Source: an uncultured Clostridia bacterium
GTDB taxonomy: Bacteria > Bacillota > Clostridia > Tissierellales > Peptoniphilaceae
Assembly (NCBI GenBank): GCA_945916025.1
Contig: CAMEGD010000074.1
Coordinates: 1 to 6,938 of the forward strand
Length of the DNA: 6,938 bases
Direction of reading: 5' to 3'
Part shown: positions 1-5,897 of the stretch, piece after piece
How positions within the stretch are numbered: position 1 is the stretch's first letter
How the letters are laid out: each line of letters opens with the position of its first letter
Notes under the pieces: model-generated
Databases searched by the model: none
What the model saw: the letters and a program-made list of their open reading frames with translations, nothing else
Told to the model about the DNA's origin: nothing
Made by a program: the position numbers and the translations under genes

Positions 1-1
1 G

Positions 2-136
2 AATAAGGCTAAACTCCTTCTGAAGTATAAAAATAAAAAAGAAAAATACAAAAATTTCAAAAAATATTGTTTTATTAACATATCTTTAGAAGATATTTTA
101 AGAATAATAAAAAAATCTTTCTACTCAAGTAACTAA
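2..136 (+). CDS. Possible C-terminal tail of an upstream gene (partial, unidentified)
   Basis: One reading frame is open from the window edge to a TAA at 134-136, giving 44 codons that would be the end of a protein starting outside the window. The translated tail is rich in Lys, Ile, Phe and Tyr and ends in ISLEDILRIIKKSFYSSN, which could be a final amphipathic helix. I do not recognise the protein. The other two forward frames close quickly (TAA at 4-6, TGA at 21-23). A 44-codon open frame can arise by chance in AT-rich DNA, and a palindrome (75-101) lies inside it, so the stretch may equally be non-coding. No clear terminator follows. Confidence 0.27.
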   Translation, partial: NKAKLLLKYKNKKEKYKNFKKYCFINISLEDILRIIKKSFYSSN

Positions 137-162
137 GTCATTATTACAGTATTACTTAAATT

Positions 163-196
163 AATTTTTCATAAAATCTTGGAATTTTTCTTAAAA
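163..196. repeat. Imperfect direct repeat, 20-bp period
   Basis: AATTTTTCATAAAA at 163-176 recurs as AATTTTTCTTAAAA at 183-196, matching at 13 of 14 positions. The starts are 20 bp apart, about two helical turns, so both copies face the same side of the DNA. They lie 60-93 bp upstream of the promoter -35 box. They could be paired binding sites or an intrinsic bend from phased A/T tracts. Such AT-rich repeats also occur by chance, so the function is uncertain. Confidence 0.35.
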
Positions 197-219
197 AAAG
201 ACGGGAAATCGTTACATAA

Positions 220-245
220 TACCGGAATATCATAAATAACCGGTA
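220..245. promoter_or_regulatory. Inverted repeat, candidate operator
   Basis: TACCGG (220-225) and CCGGTA (240-245) form a perfect 6-bp inverted repeat with a 14-bp centre, ending 10 bp before the -35 box of the operon promoter. GC-rich arms stand out in this AT-rich background. The half-site centres are 20 bp apart, which suits a dimeric DNA-binding protein at the upstream edge of the promoter, where an activator would bind. No regulator gene is visible in the window, so the binding partner is unknown. Confidence 0.4.
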
Positions 246-255
246 AAAATTAAAG

Positions 256-284
256 TTGACTTTAATACTTGTAACTTATACAAT
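256..284 (+). promoter_or_regulatory. Sigma-A-type promoter of the importer operon
   Basis: The -35 box TTGACT (256-261) and -10 box TACAAT (279-284) each match consensus at 5 of 6 positions and are separated by the ideal 17 bp. Transcription should start near 291, about 23 bases before the lipoprotein start codon and just ahead of its AGGAGG site. This is the strongest promoter candidate upstream of the operon. Confidence 0.75.
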
Positions 285-313
285 AATAAAAATTATATAA
301 ATTAGGAGGAAAT

Positions 314-1471
314 ATGAAAGCAAAAAAATTATTAGCCTTATTACTTTGTTTAATAATGGTTATGACATTTACAATAGCTTGTAGCCAAGGCGGAGAAGAA
401 GCAAAAGCTCCAGCAGAAGGAGAAGAAGTAGCTGAAGGTGGAAATTACAAAATTGGTATTATGACTGGAACTGTTTCTCAAGGTGAAGAAGAATTTAGAG
501 CAGCAGAAGAACTTAAAGCACAATATCCAGACAAAATTGTCCACGTTACTTATCCAGATAAATTTGCTCAAGAAACTGAAACTACTATCTCAAATGTAGC
601 TTCAATGGCATCAGATCCAGATGTAAAAGTAATTGTAATTACTCAAGCAGTTACTGGCTCTGCAGCAGCTATAGACAAAGTTAAAGAAACTAGAGATGAC
701 ATCCTATTTATACTAGGTGCACCTCATGAAGACCCTGATACAGTTATTCCAAGAGCAGACTTATTATTAGACCTTGACCAATATCAAAGAGGTAAAAACA
801 TAATTCAAACAGCAAAAGACATGGGTGCTGAAACTTTCATTCATTACTCATTCCCAAGACATATGCAAATGGAACTTCTTGCAGCTAGAAGAGATGAAAT
901 GAAAAAAGCTGCTGAAGAAATTGGAGTAAAATTTGTTGAAGTTGACGCTCCAGACCCAACTGGTGACTCTGGTGTAGCAGGTGCTCAACAATTTATTATG
1001 GAAGATGTACCTAGAGAAGTTGAACAATATGGCAAAAACACTGCATTCTTCTCAACTAACTGCGGTATGCAAGAACCACTAATAAAACAATCACTTGCAG
1101 AAGGCGCAATTTATCCAGAACAATGTTGTCCATCTCCATATCATGCATATCCAGGAGCTTTAGGAATTGCTATTCCAGAAGACAAAGCTGGAGACGACGC
1201 TTATATATCTGAACAAATTTCAGCAAAAATCGCTGAAGGTGGCGGAAGTGGTAGATTTGGTACTTGGGCAGCACCAGCTAACCCAACTATGATCAAAGCC
1301 GGCGTTCAATACGGTATGGAATTTGCTGAAGGCAAAGTTGAAAGACAAGATATAGGAAGAATGGAAGAAATATTTAAGGGAATGCTAGAAGAAGACGTTC
1401 CAGTAACTTTCAGTCTATATGAAGGATCTGAAAACTTCATATTATTTACAATTGGATCACAAGTATTCTAA
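314..1471 (+). CDS. DUF3798-type solute-binding lipoprotein of an ABC importer
   Basis: This is the likely extracellular receptor for the importer encoded downstream. Residues 1-22 form a lipoprotein signal peptide (Lys-rich start, Leu-rich core) ending in TIAC, so Cys23 should be lipidated and anchor the protein to the membrane. A Glu/Ala/Gly linker (about 26-43) leads into a domain from about 45 to the end. Alternating hydrophobic strands (YKIGIM, VKVIVIT, ILFILGA, TAFFSTN) and helices suggest a type I periplasmic-binding fold. The sequence resembles the DUF3798 family, whose function is not established; length (385 aa) fits. Cys250, Cys271 and Cys272 are unusual for an exported receptor. 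ATG is chosen because AGGAGG lies 4 bases upstream. All 11 Arg codons are AGA, unlike the ATPase gene, suggesting high expression. The ligand is unknown; a nucleoside- or sugar-like molecule is only a guess from the transporter type. Confidence 0.85.
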   Translation: MKAKKLLALLLCLIMVMTFTIACSQGGEEAKAPAEGEEVAEGGNYKIGIMTGTVSQGEEEFRAAEELKAQYPDKIVHVTYPDKFAQETETTISNVASMASDPDVKVIVITQAVTGSAAAIDKVKETRDDILFILGAPHEDPDTVIPRADLLLDLDQYQRGKNIIQTAKDMGAETFIHYSFPRHMQMELLAARRDEMKKAAEEIGVKFVEVDAPDPTGDSGVAGAQQFIMEDVPREVEQYGKNTAFFSTNCGMQEPLIKQSLAEGAIYPEQCCPSPYHAYPGALGIAIPEDKAGDDAYISEQISAKIAEGGGSGRFGTWAAPANPTMIKAGVQYGMEFAEGKVERQDIGRMEEIFKGMLEEDVPVTFSLYEGSENFILFTIGSQVF

Positions 1472-1484
1472 TTTAATTAGTGTG

Positions 1485-1520
1485 AATTATAGGGGCCTAG
1501 TTTCTTTAGGCCCCTTAATT
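1485..1520 (+). terminator. Intra-operon hairpin, partial terminator or mRNA stabiliser
   Basis: AGGGGCCTA (1491-1499) pairs perfectly with TAGGCCCCT (1507-1515) around a 7-base loop. Five further A-U pairs can extend the stem (1485-1489 with 1516-1520) if T1490 bulges out. The following sequence, AATTTTAAG, is only a weak U-tract, so full termination is unlikely. A stable hairpin between a binding-protein gene and its ATPase gene commonly raises the receptor's level over the membrane parts, through partial termination or protection of the upstream mRNA from 3' decay. Confidence 0.65.
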
Positions 1521-1542
1521 TTAAGTATTAATAGGAGGAAAT

Positions 1543-3123
1543 ATGAGCCTTTTGAGATTAGAAGGTATAGGAAAAAAATATGGAGAAAATCGGGTTCTAG
1601 AAAATGTCAATCTTACAATTGAACCTGGAGAAATCCATGGACTTCTAGGAGAAAACGGGGCGGGAAAGTCTACCTTGATGAATATACTTTATGGTATGTC
1701 TGTAATCCATGATACAGGTGGCCACGAAGGTAAAATGTATATAGAGGACACACCTTACGAGCCAAGGTCTCCAATTGATGCCATGGCAGCAGGAATAGGT
1801 ATGGTTCACCAAGAGTTTATGCTCATACCAGGATTTACTATAATTGAAAATGTTAAACTAAATAGAGAAAATACTAACCCTAACCTAGTTAGTAGGGTCC
1901 TAGGAAAACCTCTAGAATCTTTGGATTTTAAACAAATGGACGAAGACACTAGGATTGCCTTTGAAAAATTAAGGTTAGAGTTTGACTACCACCAAAAGGT
2001 AGAAGGACTTCCTGTTGGTTACAAACAATTTGTAGAAATTGCTAGAGAAATAGACAAAACAAATACAAAACTTTTAATAGTTGATGAACCGACAGCAGTA
2101 CTTACTGAATCTGAAGCAGAAGATTTTTTAAATATTTTAAAACAACTATCGGCTTTAGGTATAGCAATAATATTTATTACCCACAGACTTGAAGAAATCA
2201 AGGCTGTAACAAACAGAATAACTATTTTAAGAGATGGAAAACACATTGATACCCTAGATACAGACCAGGTTTCTGTTAGTGAAATTGCAAGATTAATGGT
2301 AGGTAGGTCTATAGAGCTTTCAAATGTAGAAAGAAGAGACTTGTCTCAACAAAGTGAAAATGCAATTGAATTAATAGATTTTAGAGTAGCTATGCCAGGG
2401 GAAGCAGTGAAGGGAATCAATCTTCAAATAAAAGATGGAGAAATTTTTGGAATTGGAGGACTTGCAGGTCAAGGAAAAGTAGGGGTAGCTAATGGAATAA
2501 TGGGCCTATATCCTACCCAAGGACAAATGAAAATCCATGGAAAAGATATTCCACTTAATAATGTAAACTACTTATTAGAAGAAGAAGTTGCATTTTTATC
2601 TGAAGATAGAAAGGGGGTTGGTCTTCTTTTAAACGACTCCATATCCTTAAATATAGCCTATACTTCTCTGGAAGTTAGGGATGCCTTTTTAAAGAAATTT
2701 GGGCCAATTAAACTAGTAGACAAAAAGGAAACTAGAAAAAATGCTTTAAAGATGATAGAAGACTTAGACATTAGGTGTAGGGGACCAGAACAAAAAGTTG
2801 GAACCCTATCAGGTGGAAACCAACAAAAAGTTTGTATAGCAAGAGCATTAACTTTTAAACCAAGGATTCTTTTGGTTTCAGAACCAACAAGGGGTATCGA
2901 CATAGGTGCAAAAAAACTAGTTTTAGATACTCTAGTAGACCTTAACAGGGGAGAAGGAATTACAATAATTATCACATCTTCTGAACTTTCAGAACTAAGA
3001 CAAGTATCTGATAGGATAGCTATTATTACTGAGGGAAAACTTTCAGCAATTCTTCCACCAGATGCAGATGATGTAGACTTTGGTCTTGCTATGAGTGGTA
3101 AGTATAAGGAGGTAGGAGCTTAA
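1543..3123 (+). CDS. Tandem-domain ABC transporter ATPase (sugar/BMP-type importer)
   Basis: This cytoplasmic protein hydrolyses ATP to drive the importer. Two ABC domains are fused, at about residues 3-250 and 265-515; the 526-aa length is typical of RbsA- or NupO-like ATPases. Domain 1 has Walker A GENGAGKST (36-44), Q-loop Gln90, Walker B LLIVDEP (177-183) and H-loop His214, but an altered signature LPVGYKQ (156-162). Domain 2 has a degenerate Walker A, GLAGQGKVG (306-314), a perfect signature LSGGNQQKV (422-430), and VSEPTRGID (445-453), where Ser446 replaces the usual Walker B Asp. Ser stands where the H-loop His would be (TSSE). One composite ATP site thus looks intact and the other degenerate. 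The start follows AGGAGG by 4 bases, and TAGGAGGAAATATGA is identical to the lipoprotein gene start. It follows the lipoprotein gene by 71 bases. The last base of its stop codon is the first base of the next start. Confidence 0.93.
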   Translation: MSLLRLEGIGKKYGENRVLENVNLTIEPGEIHGLLGENGAGKSTLMNILYGMSVIHDTGGHEGKMYIEDTPYEPRSPIDAMAAGIGMVHQEFMLIPGFTIIENVKLNRENTNPNLVSRVLGKPLESLDFKQMDEDTRIAFEKLRLEFDYHQKVEGLPVGYKQFVEIAREIDKTNTKLLIVDEPTAVLTESEAEDFLNILKQLSALGIAIIFITHRLEEIKAVTNRITILRDGKHIDTLDTDQVSVSEIARLMVGRSIELSNVERRDLSQQSENAIELIDFRVAMPGEAVKGINLQIKDGEIFGIGGLAGQGKVGVANGIMGLYPTQGQMKIHGKDIPLNNVNYLLEEEVAFLSEDRKGVGLLLNDSISLNIAYTSLEVRDAFLKKFGPIKLVDKKETRKNALKMIEDLDIRCRGPEQKVGTLSGGNQQKVCIARALTFKPRILLVSEPTRGIDIGAKKLVLDTLVDLNRGEGITIIITSSELSELRQVSDRIAIITEGKLSAILPPDADDVDFGLAMSGKYKEVGA

Positions 3124-4160
3124 TGGAAAAAGTAAAAAACATTTATAAACATATAGGTTTTCCAAGACTCTTTATATTCTCAGCCCTAGTAGTCTTTATA
3201 GTTGTTGCTCAATATCTAGGATTATCATCTGGAGACATAGTTTCTGATATTATATTGAGATTTGGAATGAATGCAATTTTAGTACTTGCCATGGTACCAT
3301 CTATTCAAGCAGGTACTGGACTAAATCTAAACCTTGCCCTAGGTGTAATCTTTGGCCTAATAGGCGTGCTTATTTCAATGGAAAACAACATGGTTGGTTG
3401 GAGTGGCTTTTTAATAAGTCTTGGAATCGCAATTCCTCTATCCACTATTGCTGGTATCGTTTATGGTATGCTTTTAAATAGAATAAAGGGTGAAGAAATG
3501 ACAGTAAGTAACTATTTTGGTATGTCAATTGTATCAATAATGTGTATCTTCTGGTTACTTGCACCTTTCAAAAATGAATCATTAGTTTGGGCTATGGGAG
3601 GAACAGGTCTAAGGGTAACCCTGACTATGGACGATTCCTTTGGAGCCTTACTGAACAACTTCTTGGCCTTTCAGGTAGGGGGAGTAAGAATACCTACAGG
3701 ACTACTCTTATTCTTTGCCCTATGTGCCTTTATTGTGTATGCATTCACTTCCTCTAAAACTGGGACTGCTATGAAAGTTTCAGGATCTAATGAGAAGTAT
3801 GCAGTAACAAACGGCTTAAATGTAAATAAATATAGAATCATAGGAACCACTATTTCAACTGTATTAGCAGCAATAGGAATAGTTATTTATTCCCAAGCCT
3901 TTGGTTTTTTACAATTATATACAGCACCATTATTTGTTTCTATGCCAGCTGCAGCATCAATACTTATTGGTGGAGCAACCCTTAGAAAGGCAAATATTAC
4001 AAATGTAATTATTGGGACATTGTTGTTCCAAGGACTTTTAGTAGTTGCCCTTCCAGTAATTAATATTATTTCAGATGGGTCAATGGCGGAGATAATTAGA
4101 ATTTCCCTATCAAATGGAATAATTCTCTATGCACTTACTAGAAAGGAAGGTGGCCAATAA
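3123..4160 (+). CDS. ABC importer permease, first subunit
   Basis: This integral membrane protein probably forms half of the translocation channel, paired with the next gene product. The 345 residues are mostly hydrophobic, with roughly eight to ten membrane helices starting at about residue 15, as in the BPD_transp_2 (PF02653) permeases of sugar and BMP-type importers. Landmarks shared with its neighbour are GTGLN (64-68), the cytoplasmic LNRIKGEEM (118-126), the external GGTGLRVT segment, ISTVLAA (244-250) and IGGA (282-285). The KGxEM stretch sits where BMP-family permeases carry their G-x-NE-V coupling loop. Its ATG overlaps the ATPase stop by one base (TAATG). AAGGAGG (3106-3112) lies inside the ATPase gene, so the two are probably translationally coupled. 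The substrate is not evident. Confidence 0.88.
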   Translation: MEKVKNIYKHIGFPRLFIFSALVVFIVVAQYLGLSSGDIVSDIILRFGMNAILVLAMVPSIQAGTGLNLNLALGVIFGLIGVLISMENNMVGWSGFLISLGIAIPLSTIAGIVYGMLLNRIKGEEMTVSNYFGMSIVSIMCIFWLLAPFKNESLVWAMGGTGLRVTLTMDDSFGALLNNFLAFQVGGVRIPTGLLLFFALCAFIVYAFTSSKTGTAMKVSGSNEKYAVTNGLNVNKYRIIGTTISTVLAAIGIVIYSQAFGFLQLYTAPLFVSMPAAASILIGGATLRKANITNVIIGTLLFQGLLVVALPVINIISDGSMAEIIRISLSNGIILYALTRKEGGQ

Positions 4161-5242
4161 TGAATTTGAAGATAAAAACTTCTTATATGGTGCCTTTATT
4201 TTTCCTTATAGTTAATATAATAGGCTTTTACTTTTCTGGACTAAGTGGCGGATTTTTAGCCAATGAAATGGTAAATAGAATGTCTAGAAACTTAATACTG
4301 GTTATGTCATTACTAATACCGGTAACATCTGGCACTGGACTAAATTTTGGTATAGTTATAGGAGCTATGGCAGGTCAAATTGGACTTTTCTTTGCCCTAA
4401 ACTTTAAAATCGCTGGAATGTTGGGAATAGTAGTAGCTATGTTAGTTGCTATTCCAGTTGGGGTATTTTTTGGAAAGCTAGTAGCAATTGTTTTAAATAG
4501 GGCAAAGGGTAATGAGATGATTACGTCTATGATTCTTGGTTATTTTGCAAATGGGATTTATCAACTTGCATTTATAGTACTTGCAGGTAGAGTAATACCA
4601 TTTAGAGAACACATGATACTAAATTCAGGAAGCGGACTTAAAAACACAATGGACTTAATTTCTATTAGAAAAGCCTTTGATAATTTATTTTTTGGAGACA
4701 TTACAAAGTTACCAATTATGCCATTGGTATTTTCAGCCTTCTTGTTTGTCCTAATGTATTATTTTTATAGGACAAAATTAGGCCAAGAACTAAGGTCTGT
4801 AGGCCAAGACATGGGGATATCAGAAGTTTCTGGTATAGATGTAGATAAGACGAGAACAAAGTCTATAATTATTTCTACAGTTCTTGCAGCCTGGGGCCAA
4901 ATTGTGTTTTTACAAAATATAGGTACACTAAATACTTATACAAACCACGAGCAAGTTGGCCTATTTTCTGTTGCTGCCTTACTAATAGGTGGGGCATCAA
5001 TTGATAGGGCTACATGGAAGGAAGCAGTAATAGGAACCTTCTTATTCCATATGCTATTTGTAGTTTCTCCTGCAGCAGGCCAAAGATTATTTGGAGATGC
5101 ACAAGTTGGAGAATACTTTAGGGTATTTGTTGCCTACGGAGTTATTGGAGTATCCTTAATACTTCATGCCTTACAAAAAAGAAGGGCTCTAAAGGTAGTT
5201 AGAATAGATGAAATAAAATCTACTGAGACAAATATAAGTTAA
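4160..5242 (+). CDS. ABC importer permease, second subunit
   Basis: This second membrane subunit, 360 aa, is a diverged paralogue of the preceding permease and should complete a heterodimeric channel. The same landmarks recur in the same order: GTGLN (58-62), LNRAKGNEM (112-120), an external SGSGLKNT segment, ISTVLAA (238-244) and IGGA (276-279). The stretch after KGNEM (ITSMILGYFANGI) closely recalls BMP-type permeases such as YufP, which favours kinship with nucleoside/BMP importers over classic ribose ones. The C-terminus is a charged tail (about 335-360: QKRRALKVVRIDEIKS), likely cytoplasmic. Translation starts in a TAATG overlap with the preceding stop, with a purine-rich AGGAAGG (4144-4150) as ribosome binding site. 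It is the last gene of the operon, 18 bases ahead of a strong terminator. Confidence 0.88.
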   Translation: MNLKIKTSYMVPLFFLIVNIIGFYFSGLSGGFLANEMVNRMSRNLILVMSLLIPVTSGTGLNFGIVIGAMAGQIGLFFALNFKIAGMLGIVVAMLVAIPVGVFFGKLVAIVLNRAKGNEMITSMILGYFANGIYQLAFIVLAGRVIPFREHMILNSGSGLKNTMDLISIRKAFDNLFFGDITKLPIMPLVFSAFLFVLMYYFYRTKLGQELRSVGQDMGISEVSGIDVDKTRTKSIIISTVLAAWGQIVFLQNIGTLNTYTNHEQVGLFSVAALLIGGASIDRATWKEAVIGTFLFHMLFVVSPAAGQRLFGDAQVGEYFRVFVAYGVIGVSLILHALQKRRALKVVRIDEIKSTETNIS

Positions 5243-5260
5243 TATCGACCCTATCCAATT

Positions 5261-5301
5261 GCCCTTGAGCATGAATAACATTTCAGCTTGAGGGCTTTTT
5301 T
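5261..5301 (+). terminator. Rho-independent terminator of the importer operon
   Basis: GCCCTTGAGC (5261-5270) pairs with GCTTGAGGGC (5286-5295) over ten positions, two of them G-U. The loop can fold further through TGAA (5272-5275) and TTCA (5282-5285). TTTTTT (5296-5301) follows directly, the classic arrangement. It lies 18 bases after the second permease stop and insulates the zinc-ribbon gene from the operon. Confidence 0.93.
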
Positions 5302-5307
5302 CCTATA

Positions 5308-5327
5308 TAAGTATAAAAAGATACTTA
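5308..5327. repeat. Inverted repeat upstream of the zinc-ribbon gene
   Basis: TAAGTAT (5308-5314) and ATACTTA (5321-5327) form a perfect 7-bp inverted repeat around AAAAAG, just upstream of the likely -35 region of the next gene. A smaller repeat, ACCC-ACAA-GGGT (5346-5357), lies between the candidate -35 and -10 elements. Either could be a protein binding site. The AT-rich first repeat could also be chance. Confidence 0.35.
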
Positions 5328-5332
5328 ATAAT

Positions 5333-5366
5333 TTGTTTTATAAAAACCCACAAGGGTAAATATTAT
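5333..5366 (+). promoter_or_regulatory. Weak candidate promoter of the zinc-ribbon gene
   Basis: A promoter is expected here because a strong terminator lies upstream. Two overlapping choices exist: TTGTTT (5333-5338) with TAAATA (5357-5362), spacer 18; or TTATAA (5338-5343) with TATTAT (5361-5366), spacer 17. Neither is close to consensus, which fits modest expression. The leader would be short, about 13 to 17 bases. Confidence 0.4.
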
Positions 5367-5385
5367 ATTTAGATAGGAGTGAAAT

Positions 5386-5802
5386 ATGAAAAAACTTTTT
5401 GATAATATTAATAAACTTATGATGGGAAGATATGGCGTGGATTCTTTTAATAAGTTTCTTATTTATGGGGCTTTTATCTTAAGTATACTTAGGCTTTTTT
5501 TAAGGGATCCAGATTTAATTAGAATAACAAGCTTTTTCATTTGGTTATTTATTGGTTTTTCAGCCTTTAGAGTATTTTCTAAAAATATAGAAAAAAGATA
5601 CCAAGAAAATGTTAAGTTTATTAAGGCGACCAAACCCCTTAGAGCTGAGATAGAACTTTTAAAATTAAAAATACAAAACAGGGGAAATGTAAAATACATC
5701 AAATGTCCAAATTGTAAAACCGTTGTGAAGGTACCAGCTAATGTTGGAAAAATTAAGATAAAGTGTCGAAAATGTAAGAATGAGTTTATAAAAAGAGTAT
5801 AA
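5386..5802 (+). CDS. Two-helix membrane protein with C-terminal zinc ribbon
   Basis: The function is unknown. Residues 24-39 and 46-64 are hydrophobic and likely form a membrane hairpin. A basic stretch follows (about 65-100, possibly helical or coiled), then a zinc ribbon with CPNC (107-110) and CRKC (127-130), sixteen residues apart, that can hold one zinc ion. By the positive-inside rule the Lys/Arg-rich tail and ribbon probably face the cytoplasm. The layout, including the early GRYGVD motif and the IKCPNC...KVP...IKCRKCKNEFIKR end, matches small proteins I recall as widespread in clostridia and related Firmicutes but uncharacterised. Ribbons of this shape often bind nucleic acid or protein; that is inference. 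ATG is preceded by AGGAG (5375-5379) with 6-base spacing. The gene has a terminator before it and no clear one after it, so some transcripts may run on into tig. Confidence 0.82.
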   Translation: MKKLFDNINKLMMGRYGVDSFNKFLIYGAFILSILRLFLRDPDLIRITSFFIWLFIGFSAFRVFSKNIEKRYQENVKFIKATKPLRAEIELLKLKIQNRGNVKYIKCPNCKTVVKVPANVGKIKIKCRKCKNEFIKRV

Positions 5803-5854
5803 GTACCTAAAAAAACCAATTATCCTTATGATTTTTTAAAGTAAATGGTGAAAT

Positions 5855-5883
5855 TTGATAATTACTATTAAATATTTTATGAT
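5855..5883 (+). promoter_or_regulatory. Upstream tig promoter
   Basis: TTGATA (5855-5860) and TATGAT (5878-5883) each match consensus at 5 of 6 positions with the ideal 17-bp spacer. Transcription would begin near 5890, giving tig a leader of about 47 bases. The site lies clear of the zinc-ribbon stop codon at 5802. Confidence 0.6.
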
Positions 5884-5897
5884 ACTTTTAAGTTTTG

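Larger units (their letters stand above)
137..313 (+). promoter_or_regulatory. Control region upstream of the ABC importer operon
   Basis: This AT-rich stretch holds no credible gene. From left to right it contains a 14-bp direct repeat spaced by 20 bp (163-176 and 183-196, 13 of 14 identical). Next comes an inverted repeat TACCGG-N14-CCGGTA (220-245), then a promoter (256-284), then a strong Shine-Dalgarno AGGAGG (304-309). The predicted transcript leader is only about 23 bases, which leaves no room for a riboswitch. Control is therefore more likely to act at the DNA level through the repeats next to the promoter. Confidence 0.6.

Noticed and set aside
75..101. Palindrome with ATATCTT-TAG-AAGATAT core as a terminator
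   Set aside because: The stem is almost all A-T and no proper T-tract follows; it may also lie within a coding tail.
137..313. Riboswitch (for example purine or vitamin type) controlling the importer
   Set aside because: I saw no known riboswitch core, and the predicted promoter leaves a leader of only about 23 bases.
350..571. - strand open frame inside the lipoprotein gene
   Set aside because: A shadow of a clear + strand gene; the Phe/Ser/Cys-rich translation is what reversed Glu/Lys-rich AT codons produce.
1419..1622. 67-codon + strand open frame bridging the end of the lipoprotein gene and the start of the ATPase gene
   Set aside because: It has no ribosome binding site, overlaps two well-supported genes in another frame and runs through the intergenic hairpin; its product is not protein-like.
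2019..2975. - strand open frames (2019-2246 and 2658-2975) inside the ATPase gene
   Set aside because: They are fully antisense to conserved ABC motifs, with no ribosome binding site and no recognisable product.
314..5242. Naming the operon after nupNOPQ, bmpA or rbsABC
   Set aside because: The ATPase and permeases are only distantly similar and the receptor belongs to a different family; a gene symbol would imply an unsupported substrate.
5463..5819. 118-codon - strand open frame opposite the zinc-ribbon gene
   Set aside because: The + strand frame has a good ribosome site, membrane helices and paired CxxC motifs; the antisense product has no such signs.
5808..5836. A-run and T-run flanking a short spacer after the zinc-ribbon gene as its terminator
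   Set aside because: Only A-U pairs with a large loop and no GC stem; too weak to call a rho-independent terminator.
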